Assembly (NCBI RefSeq): GCF_000512205.2 | Contig: NZ_CP006644.1 | Span: 4,602,501-4,666,500, forward strand | Source of the DNA: Sphingomonas sanxanigenens DSM 19645 = NX02 | Lineage (GTDB): Bacteria; Pseudomonadota; Alphaproteobacteria; Sphingomonadales; Sphingomonadaceae | Direction: 5' to 3' | Length of the DNA stretch: 64,000 nt | In this document: positions 14,722 through 23,273 of the stretch, piece after piece | Layout: the number at the start of each line of letters is the position of its first letter | How positions within the stretch are numbered: position 1 is the first letter of the stretch | The notes under the pieces: model-generated | Seen by the model: the letters and a program-made list of their open reading frames with translations, nothing else | What the model was told of the DNA's origin: nothing | The model's database searches: none | Program-made: the position numbers and the translations under genes

Positions 14722-14828
14722 GCATCGCCGACATCCTAACCACCGCCGGCATCCTGATCGGCCTGTTCGTCGTCACCCTCATCCTCGCCCAGGGCGTCAC
14801 CGCGCTGATCGCGGGAGGCCGCCGGTGA
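14718..14828 (+). CDS. Very small membrane protein (36 aa)
   Basis: ATG 14718 overlaps the previous stop and the frame ends on the next GTG start, so both junctions are four-base overlaps. The peptide is almost entirely one hydrophobic helix (I-L-T-T-A-G-I-L-I-G-L-F-V-V-T-L-I-L-A) with a short Arg tail. It could be a small membrane regulator or holin-like peptide, but nothing in the operon shows lysis genes. Confidence 0.6.
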   Translation: MSIADILTTAGILIGLFVVTLILAQGVTALIAGGRR

Positions 14829-15016
14829 AGGCGACCAACACCGAGATCCGCGAGTTCGCGCGCCGGCACGGCGCCGAGCGGCTGGTCCGCCCCACCGGCT
14901 ACGGCATGTTCGAGGTCGGGCACGGCGGGCGCAGTCTCTATCTGCCCTACGCCACCCGCGCCGCAGCCGAGGAAGACGCCCGCCGCTGGGTCCGCAGCAT
15001 CGAGCGCGCGCTATGA
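14825..15016 (+). CDS. Small phage protein, unknown function (63 aa)
   Basis: GTG 14825 overlaps the previous stop. The peptide has a basic helix (E-I-R-E-F-A-R-R-H-G-A-E-R), a Gly-rich beta hairpin (G-Y-G-M-F-E-V-G) and a C-terminal helix (A-A-A-E-E-D-A-R-R-W-V). It looks like a compact alpha-beta-alpha domain. No family is recognised. Confidence 0.55.
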   Translation: MKATNTEIREFARRHGAERLVRPTGYGMFEVGHGGRSLYLPYATRAAAEEDARRWVRSIERAL

Positions 15017-15345
15017 TGCGCGTCACCGCCCCGTCGAAGATCGGCCACTGGGACGGCGTCATACCGCCGGGCGACCGCTTCACGCGAAACCAGCGCGTCT
15101 CGGCGGTGCGGTTCGGCTACGACATCGACAGCTTCGAGACGATGACGGTGATGCGCCGCGGCACCGCGCGCGAGTTCTGGATCCCGATCGGCGGCGAATA
15201 CCCGATGGTCGAGGCCAGCTGCGCGATCATCGAGCGCCGCCCCGGCAACCGCGTCTTCGTCCTCACCCCGGGCGGCTTCCGCATCGTCGTCAACGCCGAC
15301 GGCTCGCTGCTCACCGATCCCTCGCGAAAGAAGAGGAAGCCATGA
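15013..15345 (+). CDS. Phage protein, unknown function (110 aa)
   Basis: ATG 15013 overlaps the previous stop. The sequence is beta-rich (F-W-I-P-I-G-G-E-Y-P-M-V-E, R-V-F-V-L-T-P-G-G-F-R-I-V-V) with a basic tail (P-S-R-K-K-R-K-P). There are no Cys pairs, membrane segments or recognised motifs. It lies just upstream of a winged-helix gene, coupled by a four-base overlap. Confidence 0.5.
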   Translation: MMRVTAPSKIGHWDGVIPPGDRFTRNQRVSAVRFGYDIDSFETMTVMRRGTAREFWIPIGGEYPMVEASCAIIERRPGNRVFVLTPGGFRIVVNADGSLLTDPSRKKRKP

Positions 15346-15665
15346 CCGACCTGCTCCGACAGGCGCCCGCGCCGGGCGCCAGCGCGCGCGACACCTCCCG
15401 CGCCGCCGCCGCCGACATCGCGCCGCGGGCGAAGATCTTCCGCGATCGCGCGCTCGCGGCACTGGAAGCGAGCAACGGCCTGACCGCCGATGAGGTGGCC
15501 GGCAAGGTCGGGCTGCCCGTCCTGTCGATCCGGCCTCGCATCACCGAGCTCTTCGCACTCGGCCTGATCCGCGACACGCACGAACGCCGCGCCAACGCGA
15601 GCGGCCGCAAGGCCATCGTGTGGGCTGCGATCCAGCCCGCCGGCCAGAAGAGGGCGCGCGCGTGA
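15342..15665 (+). CDS. Winged-helix DNA-binding phage protein
   Basis: 107 aa. After a disordered start, residues about 32-95 fit a winged helix: a first helix (R-D-R-A-L-A-A-L-E), G-L-T-A-D-E-V-A-G-K-V-G, recognition helix S-I-R-P-R-I-T-E-L-F-A-L-G-L-I, then a wing with R-R-A-N-A-S-G-R. This resembles MarR/DprA-tail-type wHTH domains common in phages. It could regulate the accessory operon or act in DNA processing. Overlaps both neighbours. Confidence 0.65.
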   Translation: MTDLLRQAPAPGASARDTSRAAAADIAPRAKIFRDRALAALEASNGLTADEVAGKVGLPVLSIRPRITELFALGLIRDTHERRANASGRKAIVWAAIQPAGQKRARA

Positions 15666-16147
15666 TGGGTGGGATCAGGCTCCCCCGCTGGGCGGAACGC
15701 ACCATGTCGCGCCGCGTGCCCGACCTCGTCATCGGTGAGGCTGAGCGGCCTTACCTGCGGCGCTGGTGGATCATCCCGCGCAACCGCTTCTTCAACCTCT
15801 ACCTGCATGACGTGCTCCGGTCGGATGACGATCGCGCGCTGCACGACCACCCCTGGTGGAACGTCTCGGTCGTGCTGGCCGGGCGCTACATCGAACACAC
15901 CATCGCCGCCGGCGGTATCGAGCACCGTGCCGAGCGCGCGGCAGGCTCCTTCGTCTTCCGCCGCGCCCGCCAGGCGCACCGCCTCGAGGTGCTGCCGGGC
16001 GAGCGTGCGGTCACCCTGTTCATCACCGGCCCGCGCCTGCGCGAATGGGGCTTCCACTGCACGAAAGCCGGCTGGGTGCACTGGCAGGACTTCACCGCCG
16101 GCGACAACGGTGAGCTGGTCGGTCGCGGATGCGGGGAGGACGCCTGA
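15665..16147 (+). CDS. Cupin-fold phage protein
   Basis: 160 aa from ATG 15665. After an Arg/Trp-rich segment, residues about 55-125 carry a cupin core: L-H-D-H-P-W-W-N-V-S-V-V-L-A-G, a G-S-F-V-F-R-R strand and A-H-R-L-E. The H-D-H pair and the second His are the usual metal ligands. Such single-domain cupins occur in many phage accessory regions and have no known substrate. The ORF overlaps its neighbours by a base or more on each side (TGATG). Confidence 0.65.
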   Translation: MGGIRLPRWAERTMSRRVPDLVIGEAERPYLRRWWIIPRNRFFNLYLHDVLRSDDDRALHDHPWWNVSVVLAGRYIEHTIAAGGIEHRAERAAGSFVFRRARQAHRLEVLPGERAVTLFITGPRLREWGFHCTKAGWVHWQDFTAGDNGELVGRGCGEDA

Positions 16148-16455
16148 TGCCCGAAATGCCAGGAAAATCCATTGGCGCCCGGGCCGCGGCGCCGACCTGC
16201 GCCACCTGCCAGCACTGCGTCACGCTGCTCGCACGCAGGCTGCACGATGGCATGCCCGCACGCAACTGCCTCCGGCGCTCGCGGCGCTCTGTGGTTCATG
16301 GGGTTACGGGCGATGCCCGCACCGCAGAGTTCGAGCGGTCCCGCATCTGGCGCTGGTTCGGCGCGGACACCTGCGGGCCGGAGGGTCGGTACTGGAAGCA
16401 GGGCCAGCCCGCGCAGCCGCCTGGCACGCAGCCGAGCGCGAAAGAGGCGATGTAA
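16147..16455 (+). CDS. Cys-rich phage protein (102 aa)
   Basis: Start ATG 16147 (TGATG junction). Residues 18-26 carry C-A-T-C-Q-H-C, a possible zinc or iron site. A later segment has R-I-W-R-W-F-G-A-D-T-C-G-P-E-G-R-Y, typical of short phage proteins with scattered cysteines. Function unknown. It is coupled to the next small gene by TAATG. Confidence 0.55.
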   Translation: MPEMPGKSIGARAAAPTCATCQHCVTLLARRLHDGMPARNCLRRSRRSVVHGVTGDARTAEFERSRIWRWFGADTCGPEGRYWKQGQPAQPPGTQPSAKEAM

Positions 16456-16616
16456 TGCAGCGCGCCACCCTCGCCCTGCGCGTCGCGCGCACGCTCGTCG
16501 ACCGCGCCCGCAAGCCCTCGCGCGCCGAGCGCATCATCGGCGGCATGCTCACCGCCTGCTCCATCGCCGACGTGACGGCGACGGCGTTCACCGACGCATT
16601 CAAGGGAGGGCGCTGA
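16455..16616 (+). CDS. Small basic phage protein (53 aa)
   Basis: ATG 16455 starts on the preceding stop, and the stop overlaps the methyltransferase start (TGATG). The product is basic and helical in its first half (L-R-V-A-R-T-L-V-D-R-A-R-K-P-S-R-A), followed by a mildly hydrophobic segment. No family recognised. Its tight coupling suggests it serves mainly with, or sets the translation level of, the methyltransferase. Confidence 0.55.
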   Translation: MQRATLALRVARTLVDRARKPSRAERIIGGMLTACSIADVTATAFTDAFKGGR

Positions 16617-18742
16617 TGGCCTTCGATCCCGCATGGCTCTTCATCGACGGCTTCGCCGGCGGCGGTGGCGCATCCACCGGCATCGCCCAGGCCATCGGGC
16701 GTGAGGTCGATATCGCGATCAACCATGATCCGATCGCCATCGCGATCCACGCCGCCAACCACCCGGGCACCGAGCATCACTGCAACGACATCCGCGCAGT
16801 GTGGCCGCTCGCGGCGACGCGTCACCGGCCGGTCGGCGGCGCCTGGTTTTCCCCCGACTGCAAGGAACACAGCAAGGCGAAGGGCGGCCCGGTCAAGGAT
16901 CGCCACATCCGCCACCTCGCATGGGAGGTGGTCAACTGGCTGAAGGACACCCGCCCGCTCGTCGGCTTCGTCGAGAATGTGGAGGAGTTCCAGCAGTGGG
17001 GCCCGCTCGATCCCGAGACCGGCCACATCATCAAGGAGATGCGGGGCTATGAGTTCCGCCGCTGGGTGAAGACCATCAAGCGGCTGGGCTATCGCATCGA
17101 CTGGCGCGAGCTGCGTGCCTGCGACTATGGCGCGCCGACCTCGCGCAAGCGGCTCTACATCATCATGCGTCGCGATGGCGAACCGGTCACGTGGCCGGCG
17201 CGCACGCACGGCAACCCGGCGAACGACAACGACGCGCGCCAGATCGCGGCCGGGCGGATGCTGCCGTGGCGGACGGCGGCCGAATGCATCGACTGGTCGA
17301 TCAGGTGCCCGTCGATCTTCGACAGGATTCGCGAGCTGAAGGACGCGACCAAGCGGCGGATCGCGCATGGCGTCATGCGCTACGTCGTCAATGCGGCGCG
17401 GCCGTTCATCGTCGGCACGGCCTTCACGAACACGCGAGCCAGCCGCGTCTTTGATCCTGATGAGCCCCTGCGCACCAGCACGACGCAACCGGAATATGGC
17501 GTGGTCGACGGCACCATCATCCCCGTCACCCATGGCGGAGACCTGCGCGCGCACGACGTGGCCGAGCCGCTCCGCACGATCACCACCGCCAACGGCGGAG
17601 AGTTCGCGCTCTCGCAGGTGCAGCTCGCCCCGCACATCACCAAGTTTCACACCGGCTCGGTCGGCTCCGACATGGGCGCGCCGCTGCCGACGGTGACCAG
17701 CAACGGCGACAGCGCGCGGGACGCCGGCGCGACGCCGTTGGGCGTGGTCGGGGCTACGTTGGTCGGTGTTGGCGGCCGTCGCGGTCAGAGCCCGCCTATG
17801 TCCGTCACCGGGCCAGCGGCGACCATCACGTCGAAAGCCGATGGCACGATCGTCGCCGCGGCGATGGCGCCGCTGCAGAACGGCGAGCGCCGGCCGGGCG
17901 AGAAGCCGCGCGAGCAGGACCTCGCCGCACCGCTCTCGACGATCGCGACCGGCGGCAAGCATTCGGTCGTCGAGACCCAGCTGGTCGCCGCACATCTCGA
18001 TCGCCAGTTTGGCAACTCGGTCGGTGCTGCCGCCGACCAGCCCGCGCCGGCGACCACTGCCGGCGGCGGCGGGAAGACCGCGGCGGTGACGGCGTTCCTC
18101 TCCAGCTACAATGGCAGCGATAAGCGCGGCGCTGCAGGTGACCCGCTGCAGCCGCTGCCCACGATCCGCACCGGCGGCGGCAAAGGCGGCGGACATCGCG
18201 CCGTGGTCGCTGCGCACATCGAGCAGGCGAACACCGGCATGGTCGGGCACGACGCGCGAAAGCCGCTTAGCACGATCGTCGGCAAGGGCTGCACGCAGCG
18301 CATCGTCGAGACGACGTTGATCGAAGAGGGCGCGCTGCCGCCCGAGTTGATGACGAAGGCCGTCCGCGTCGCTGCGTTCATAATCAAATATTATGGCAGC
18401 GAGACAGGCGCGCACCGCGTCGACGAGCCCCTCGCCACCGTCACCACGCGCGAGCGCTTCGCCGTCGTCACGGTGACGATCGACGCGGTCACCTATGTGA
18501 TCGTCGACATCGGCCTGCGCATGCTGACGCCGCGCGAGTTGGCCCGGGCGCAGGGCTTCCCTGACAGCTATGTGCTCGATCCCGTCGTGCCGCGCATGAT
18601 CCGCGGCAAGCTCGTCCACGCCCCGCTGCCCAAGGCCGCGCAGATCCGCGCCATCGGCAACAGCGTCTGCCCGGACGTAGCCCGCGCACTGGTCGCGGCG
18701 AACCGGCCGCGCTTTCCTCAACTTCAAGGGATGGCCGCGTAA
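16616..18742 (+). CDS. C5-cytosine DNA methyltransferase with a repeat-rich target region
   Basis: 708 aa, long for the family (usually 300-450). N-terminal motifs: F-I-D-G-F-A-G-G-G-G (motif I), N-H-D-P-I-A (II), F-S-P-D-C-K-E-H-S near residue 78 (motif IV with catalytic Cys in P-D-C rather than P-P-C), E-N-V-E-E-F near 120 (VI) and P-T-S-R-K-R-L-Y (VIII). The end has L-T-P-R-E-L-A-R-A-Q-G-F-P and I-G-N-S-V (IX/X). The roughly 330 residues between, the target-recognition region, contain seven degenerate P-L-x-T-(I/V/S) motifs near residues 285, 320, 356, 442, 515, 551 and 606. It probably protects phage DNA. Confidence 0.88.
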   Translation: MAFDPAWLFIDGFAGGGGASTGIAQAIGREVDIAINHDPIAIAIHAANHPGTEHHCNDIRAVWPLAATRHRPVGGAWFSPDCKEHSKAKGGPVKDRHIRHLAWEVVNWLKDTRPLVGFVENVEEFQQWGPLDPETGHIIKEMRGYEFRRWVKTIKRLGYRIDWRELRACDYGAPTSRKRLYIIMRRDGEPVTWPARTHGNPANDNDARQIAAGRMLPWRTAAECIDWSIRCPSIFDRIRELKDATKRRIAHGVMRYVVNAARPFIVGTAFTNTRASRVFDPDEPLRTSTTQPEYGVVDGTIIPVTHGGDLRAHDVAEPLRTITTANGGEFALSQVQLAPHITKFHTGSVGSDMGAPLPTVTSNGDSARDAGATPLGVVGATLVGVGGRRGQSPPMSVTGPAATITSKADGTIVAAAMAPLQNGERRPGEKPREQDLAAPLSTIATGGKHSVVETQLVAAHLDRQFGNSVGAAADQPAPATTAGGGGKTAAVTAFLSSYNGSDKRGAAGDPLQPLPTIRTGGGKGGGHRAVVAAHIEQANTGMVGHDARKPLSTIVGKGCTQRIVETTLIEEGALPPELMTKAVRVAAFIIKYYGSETGAHRVDEPLATVTTRERFAVVTVTIDAVTYVIVDIGLRMLTPRELARAQGFPDSYVLDPVVPRMIRGKLVHAPLPKAAQIRAIGNSVCPDVARALVAANRPRFPQLQGMAA

Positions 18743-19875
18743 TGCTCGCTCAGCCAGATATGTTCGCGCCGCGCCGCGCGCTGGACGCTGTCGCAGTCGA
18801 CGACACGGTCAATGCCGCAATCGCACAGGGGGCGTGGTTCGCCTTCAGCCTCTCCGGTGGCAAGGATAGCGCCGCGCTGTCTCTGGCGGCCATGCGGCAC
18901 CTCGATGCTGCCGGTCATCCGCGTGAGCGGCGCATCGCCATCCATGCAGACCTCGGTCGAGCGGAATGGCAGTCCACGCCAGGCGTGGTCGAGCGGACGG
19001 CCGCCGCCCTCGGCCTGCCCCTGACGATCGTTCGCCGCGCTGCTGGCGATCTGGTGGATCGTTGGGAGGTCCGCTTCCGCAACGGGAAAGCGCGATACGA
19101 GGATCTGTCGACCTACAATCTCATTGGTCCGTGGAGCCAGGCGAACAAGCGCTTCTGCACGTCCGAGCTCAAGGCGCAGGTGATCGGCCCGCACCTCTCG
19201 CGCACACTGCGCGGTGAGACCATCGTTCAGGTCGTCGGGATCAGGCGCGAAGAGAGCACAGGCCGCAAGGCAACCCCGATCAGCAAGGCAGACAATCGTT
19301 ATGCCGAGCTCGGCAACAGGCACGGCACCCGCATGATGCTGTGGCATCCGGGCGTGGAGTGGTCGGCCGAGGAAATTTTCTCCTGCCACGCACGCCATGG
19401 GCTCGAGCTTCACGAGGCTTACACCGCCCACGGTTCGAGCCGGCTTTCGTGCGCCTTCTGCGTCCTCGCCAGCATCGGTGACCTTCGCGCTGCTGCAAGC
19501 GCTGTCGGTAACCGCGCCCTTTATCTGCACCTGGTCGAGATGGAAGCGAACAGCACATTCTCATTCCAGCCCGATCGCTGGCTTGGCGATGTCGCCCCCG
19601 ATCTTCTGCCCCCCAGCCTCGCGTCAGACCTCGCCCGCGGCAAGCGTGATGCGGAGCGCCGCCGTTCGATCGAGGAAGGGATGCCGGCTGGCCTGAGGTA
19701 CGTGAAGGGCTGGCCGCAGCGCATGCCGACCATGGACGAGGCGAAGCTGATCGCTGGCGCGCGGCGCTCGATCCTTCTTCGGCACAATCTCGACGATCGA
19801 TTCCCCACTGGCCGGCACGTGATCGAACGGTTCGGCCAGTTGATGGCTGAAAAAGAACGAAGGTTGGCAGCATGA
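18742..19875 (+). CDS. PAPS-reductase/DndC-family ATP-pyrophosphatase-like protein
   Basis: 377 aa. S-L-S-G-G-K-D-S-A-A near residue 36 is the PP-loop that binds ATP in the adenine-nucleotide alpha hydrolase superfamily. Later Cys residues (R-F-C-T-S-E-L-K and L-S-C-A-F-C) are in the places where DndC and related proteins bind an iron-sulfur cluster. Phage members are common but their substrate is unknown; sulfur transfer to a nucleobase or to DNA is one option. No dndB, D or E is nearby, so phosphorothioate modification is not supported. The start overlaps the methyltransferase stop. Confidence 0.8.
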   Translation: MLAQPDMFAPRRALDAVAVDDTVNAAIAQGAWFAFSLSGGKDSAALSLAAMRHLDAAGHPRERRIAIHADLGRAEWQSTPGVVERTAAALGLPLTIVRRAAGDLVDRWEVRFRNGKARYEDLSTYNLIGPWSQANKRFCTSELKAQVIGPHLSRTLRGETIVQVVGIRREESTGRKATPISKADNRYAELGNRHGTRMMLWHPGVEWSAEEIFSCHARHGLELHEAYTAHGSSRLSCAFCVLASIGDLRAAASAVGNRALYLHLVEMEANSTFSFQPDRWLGDVAPDLLPPSLASDLARGKRDAERRRSIEEGMPAGLRYVKGWPQRMPTMDEAKLIAGARRSILLRHNLDDRFPTGRHVIERFGQLMAEKERRLAA

Positions 19876-20075
19876 AACACCACATCCGCGAGCGGGCCGA
19901 CGCGCGGCCGCGCATCTACATCCGCCCCTGCACGCCGGCGCCGGCGCATTGCTGGTCCCTCGCGCCGGGCGCCGTGCCGAAGCTGGCCGAGACGCCGGGC
20001 GCCGCGCTCGATGCCGCGCTGGCCGCGATCGGCGGCGGCGAGGCGGTGGTTATCGTTGGAGGGTTGAATGGCTGA
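19872..20075 (+). CDS. Small phage protein, unknown function (67 aa)
   Basis: ATG 19872 overlaps the previous stop by four bases and the end overlaps the Gp37/Gp68 start. Residues 1-30 are basic with R-P-R-I-Y-I-R-P-C and C-W; the rest is Ala/Gly-rich with a final hydrophobic strand (E-A-V-V-I-V-G-G). No family recognised. Confidence 0.5.
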   Translation: MKHHIRERADARPRIYIRPCTPAPAHCWSLAPGAVPKLAETPGAALDAALAAIGGGEAVVIVGGLNG

Positions 20076-21111
20076 CGGCACGAAGATCGAATGGGCCGAT
20101 GCAACGGTGAACGCCGTCAACGGCTGCACCCGGGTTTCGCCGGGCTGCGGCGGGCCGGGCCCGTTCGGCGGCTGCTACGCCGAGCGCCTAGCTGCCACCC
20201 GCCTGCGCGATCACCCCAGCCGGATCGGCCTGGCCGAGATGACCAGCAAGGGGCCGCGCTGGACGGGCGAGGTGAGCCTGCACGAGCCGGCGCTGCTGCA
20301 GCCGCTGGCGTGGAAGCGCCCGCGCCGCATCTTCTGGAACGCGCATGGCGACCTGTTCCACGAGAAGGTGCCCGACGAATGGATCGACCGCGTGTTCGCC
20401 GTCTGCGCGCTGACGCCGCAGCACACCCACATGATCCTCACGAAGCGGCCGGAACGGATGCGGGATTATTTCGCCTCGCGCTCGGGTGATCATCACCTCA
20501 CAGCTTGGTCGAAGGCCAACAAGCCAGGCACGCTGCGGATCACGCAGCAAGAGGTTGAGGCTTGGCTGCTTCCCAGTGCCAACGATGATCATCGGCGCCT
20601 TTTCGGCGCGACCAACCCCGGCTTCCCTCTGCCCAACGTCTGGCTGGGCACCAGCGTCGAGGATCAGCAGCGCGCGGACGAGCGGCGCGAAGCCTTCCGC
20701 GACACGCCCGCCGCCGTTCGCTTCGTCAGCTATGAGCCGGCGCTCGGCCCCGTCGACTGGGCGGGCTGGGAGTTCGTGCAGCAGATCATCGGAGGCGGCG
20801 AGAGCGGCCCGCGCGCGCGGCCGAACCATCCCGATTGGCAGCGTGCGACGCGCGACTTCTGCGCGGCGAACGGCATCGCCTATTTCTTCAAGCAGTGGGG
20901 CAACTGGAAGCCGGTCTACGACCGCGACGCCGAGGATCCGGACTGGCGCCGGTGCGGCGAGGTCGAGCGCGCCACGCCGAATGGTCAGTGGCTCAACCTC
21001 GCGGGCGGTCAGGGCTTCCACGGGGAGCGGGTCGTTCGCGTCTCGCCGGTCGACAAGAAGGTTGCCGGCCGCCTGCTGGACGGGGTCGAGCACAACGGGG
21101 TGCCGGCATGA
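20068..21111 (+). CDS. Phage Gp37/Gp68-family protein (DUF5131)
   Basis: 347 aa. The start T-K-I-E-W-A-D-A-T-V-N, then G-C-T-R-V-S-P-G-C and G-G-C-Y-A-E-R, is the family hallmark: a cluster of cysteines ahead of an N-P-x-G-type core, distantly like radical-SAM proteins. Later blocks F-W-N-A-H-G-D-L-F-H, L-T-K-R-P-E-R-M, V-W-L-G-T-S-V-E-D-Q and G-G-G-E-S-G also fit. Activity is unknown; a nucleotide-modifying redox role has been suggested by fold. The central 50 residues are an insertion compared with the shorter members I know. Confidence 0.85.
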   Translation: MADGTKIEWADATVNAVNGCTRVSPGCGGPGPFGGCYAERLAATRLRDHPSRIGLAEMTSKGPRWTGEVSLHEPALLQPLAWKRPRRIFWNAHGDLFHEKVPDEWIDRVFAVCALTPQHTHMILTKRPERMRDYFASRSGDHHLTAWSKANKPGTLRITQQEVEAWLLPSANDDHRRLFGATNPGFPLPNVWLGTSVEDQQRADERREAFRDTPAAVRFVSYEPALGPVDWAGWEFVQQIIGGGESGPRARPNHPDWQRATRDFCAANGIAYFFKQWGNWKPVYDRDAEDPDWRRCGEVERATPNGQWLNLAGGQGFHGERVVRVSPVDKKVAGRLLDGVEHNGVPA

Positions 21112-21605
21112 ACATCGCCGTCCCTTGGAACGCCAGCTGGTCGTCGGAAGAGCACTACGAAATCCGGCCTTGCCGTTGGGTTGGAATGCGCCGGGCGATG
21201 TGGATGCCACACACGCCCGGGGTCGGCCGCCCGATCTTTGCCAAGCCGCATCAGGTGCGCCAGCGCCGCTCGATCGCGGAGATGCGCTGCACCGTCTGCG
21301 GTGAGAAGACGCCCGAAGGGGATCGCTGGTGGTTCCAACTCGGCGAGGTCCGCGAAGGCTGGTTCATGACGACTGAGGCGCCGGTGCACCGCCGATGCGC
21401 GGACTTCGCGCTCACGGTATGCCCGCACCTTCGCGGCCAGGAGGATCGCCTCGAGCCGATGCCGGGCGGTTTCAGGATCCTGTCGTCGTTGATCGGCGGC
21501 CCCGCCGTCGAGCGGGATTTCGGTTTCACCATTCGGCCAGGCGAACGCGTCATCGGCGCGCTCAAGATCGCATGGAAAGAGAAGTTCATGAGGAGGGCCG
21601 TTTGA
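21108..21605 (+). CDS. Zinc-knuckle phage protein, unknown function (165 aa)
   Basis: ATG 21108 overlaps the previous stop. M-R-C-T-V-C-G-E-K-T (C-x2-C) and a later H-R-R-C plus V-C-P-H-L-R suggest one zinc site formed from two halves. The N-terminal part is rich in Trp and Pro; the C-terminal part is beta-rich. Similar proteins accompany ASCH-type genes in phage accessory modules. Function unknown. Confidence 0.55.
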   Translation: MNIAVPWNASWSSEEHYEIRPCRWVGMRRAMWMPHTPGVGRPIFAKPHQVRQRRSIAEMRCTVCGEKTPEGDRWWFQLGEVREGWFMTTEAPVHRRCADFALTVCPHLRGQEDRLEPMPGGFRILSSLIGGPAVERDFGFTIRPGERVIGALKIAWKEKFMRRAV

Positions 21606-21913
21606 TGCGCAAGCCAATTCAGCTTCCTATGCAGGATCAGAACGGTCAGCCCGCAGGCTCTATGTTCATGATGCCTGCGCGCGAGGGAGCGTGCGAGACC
21701 TGCGCCACCGCGCATGAGCCGCACCTTCCGCACAACGCGCAGAGCATCTTTTACAGCATCCGCTTCCAGGCGGAACACGGCCGGGCACCGACGTGGATCG
21801 ATGCCATGGCGCACTGTTCCGACGAGATGCGCGCGCTGTGGACGAAGGCCCTGACGGATCGCGGCGTTGACGTCGCCGGCGGCAAGATCGTGGCTGCGCG
21901 GGAATCGAACTGA
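21605..21913 (+). CDS. Small phage protein with C-x2-C and His residues (102 aa)
   Basis: ATG 21605 lies on the previous stop (TGATG) and the stop overlaps the ASCH-like start in the same way. The segment C-E-T-C-A-T-A-H-E-P-H-L-P-H is a likely metal site. The rest is helical (S-I-F-Y-S-I-R-F-Q-A-E-H-G-R). No family recognised. Confidence 0.5.
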   Translation: MRKPIQLPMQDQNGQPAGSMFMMPAREGACETCATAHEPHLPHNAQSIFYSIRFQAEHGRAPTWIDAMAHCSDEMRALWTKALTDRGVDVAGGKIVAARESN

Positions 21914-22659
21914 TGGATCGCCCCATCATCTTCTCCGCGCCGATGGTGCGCGCGCTGCTGGCCGGGCGCAAGACGCAGACTCGGCGGGTGATCAAGCTTC
22001 CGACCAAAACTCATAGCGGCGGCCCGATCTACGAGCGTCCCGACATGGGTGGATGGGAGGCGACCACGCACGGCGGGGCCGGCTGCTTCACCATCGGCAA
22101 GGATGGCGCACGCCAGTCCGTTCCCGAACTGGTTGGCATCTGGCACCAGACCACCGGGACCTGCGTCGCCGCCGCCTATCAGCCGGGCGATCGGCTCTAC
22201 GTCCGCGAGCACTGGCGCAGCACGCCAGCCTATGACGACCTGGCGCCTGCCGAAATGGGCGGCGATGAGCCGGTGCTCTACATCGCCGACGACGCGACGC
22301 TGAACTGGGCGGAAGCCGACGGCACCCGCCGCGGCAGGCACCGGCAGGCCATGCACATGCCGCGCTGGGCGTCGCGCGTCACGCTGATCGTCGACGATGT
22401 GCGGTGCCAGCCGCTGCAGGACATCAGCCGCGAAGATGCGATCGCCGAAGGCTTGGCGCTCGCGTCGAACGCGATCGAAGAGTTCTGGCGCTGGCCGGAG
22501 CCGCATCACGAGAACCTGTGGCTATCTCCCCCGGCAGCCTACCGTCACCTCTGGAACAGCCTCCACGGCGCCGATGCCTGGGATGCCAACCCGTGGGTCG
22601 TCGCCCTCACCTTCCGCGTCGAGCGCGGCAACATCGACAATCTGGGGAGTGCCGCCTGA
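21913..22659 (+). CDS. ASCH-like phage protein
   Basis: 248 aa. P-I-I-F-S-A-P-M-V-R-A-L-L-A-G-R-K-T-Q-T-R-R-V near the start, then G-D-R-L-Y-V-R-E-H-W, H-M-P-R-W-A-S-R and a final N-P-W-V-V-A-L-T-F are the conserved blocks of a family abundant in phages that carries a PUA/ASCH fold. ASCH domains bind RNA, and some members are nucleases or nucleoside hydrolases. The G-R-K-T-Q-T-R-R strand is the usual nucleotide-facing part. Cellular role of the phage versions is not established. Confidence 0.75.
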   Translation: MDRPIIFSAPMVRALLAGRKTQTRRVIKLPTKTHSGGPIYERPDMGGWEATTHGGAGCFTIGKDGARQSVPELVGIWHQTTGTCVAAAYQPGDRLYVREHWRSTPAYDDLAPAEMGGDEPVLYIADDATLNWAEADGTRRGRHRQAMHMPRWASRVTLIVDDVRCQPLQDISREDAIAEGLALASNAIEEFWRWPEPHHENLWLSPPAAYRHLWNSLHGADAWDANPWVVALTFRVERGNIDNLGSAA

Positions 22660-23273
22660 TGGGCTGGAAAGCGATCAAGGATCATTACCGGATCCGCCAC
22701 TTCGTGCAGCTCGTGCCGGGTGAGGGCGTCTGCATTGGCTCCGGCTTCACCCACGATATCATCGTGATCAATCACATGGGCGGCGTCGAAAAGCCTTACC
22801 GCCCGGAGCGCGGTTGGTCGGTGAATGAGGACTTGGCCCGTTACCAGGCGGAGTTCGACGCTGATCCTGCGAAGCTGAAGGAGCTGCTCGACCAGCCTGA
22901 TACCTTCGAGCGGTCGATCACCGTCTACACCTATGACGGCGCGGCCATCATCGAATGCGCCTGCGAGAAGCTGGAATGGCCGAACGTCACCCACGACGGG
23001 CGGATGATGTACGAGAATACTTTCTCGACCGACCGCGCCGAGGTCGTCCGCTGGGCGATCCGCAACGCGCGCGCCCGCGTCGAAGCGTGGACGGACAACC
23101 TCGATGAGCGCGTGCGCCATCTGCAGGAAGCCGCCGGCCACTTGGCACGCGTTCGCTCCGACCTGTGGTGCTGGGGGAAGACGAAGGACGGCGCCCCCAA
23201 GCATCCGATGGCGCGGGGCCTGCACCGCATCCCGCGCGACCAGCAACCTATTATGTGGAGGGCAGCGGCATGA
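22659..23273 (+). CDS. Phage protein, unknown function (204 aa)
   Basis: ATG 22659 (TGATG junction). The protein has a beta-rich first half (F-V-Q-L-V-P-G-E-G-V-C-I-G-S-G, D-I-I-V-I-N-H-M-G-G) and a helical second half with R-A-R-V-E-A-W and R-V-R-H-L. It is acidic at residues 50-85. No catalytic motif is recognised. It is followed with a four-base overlap by the sulfotransferase-like gene. Confidence 0.55.
   Translation: MGWKAIKDHYRIRHFVQLVPGEGVCIGSGFTHDIIVINHMGGVEKPYRPERGWSVNEDLARYQAEFDADPAKLKELLDQPDTFERSITVYTYDGAAIIECACEKLEWPNVTHDGRMMYENTFSTDRAEVVRWAIRNARARVEAWTDNLDERVRHLQEAAGHLARVRSDLWCWGKTKDGAPKHPMARGLHRIPRDQQPIMWRAAA

Noticed and set aside
16304-18727. Long minus-strand open frame opposite the C5-methyltransferase
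   Set aside because: Shadow of GC-rich coding bias; no motifs, while the plus strand has all methyltransferase motifs and coupled neighbours.
18742-19875. Dnd phosphorothioation system
   Set aside because: Only the DndC-like gene type is present; no dndA, B, D or E homologue nearby.
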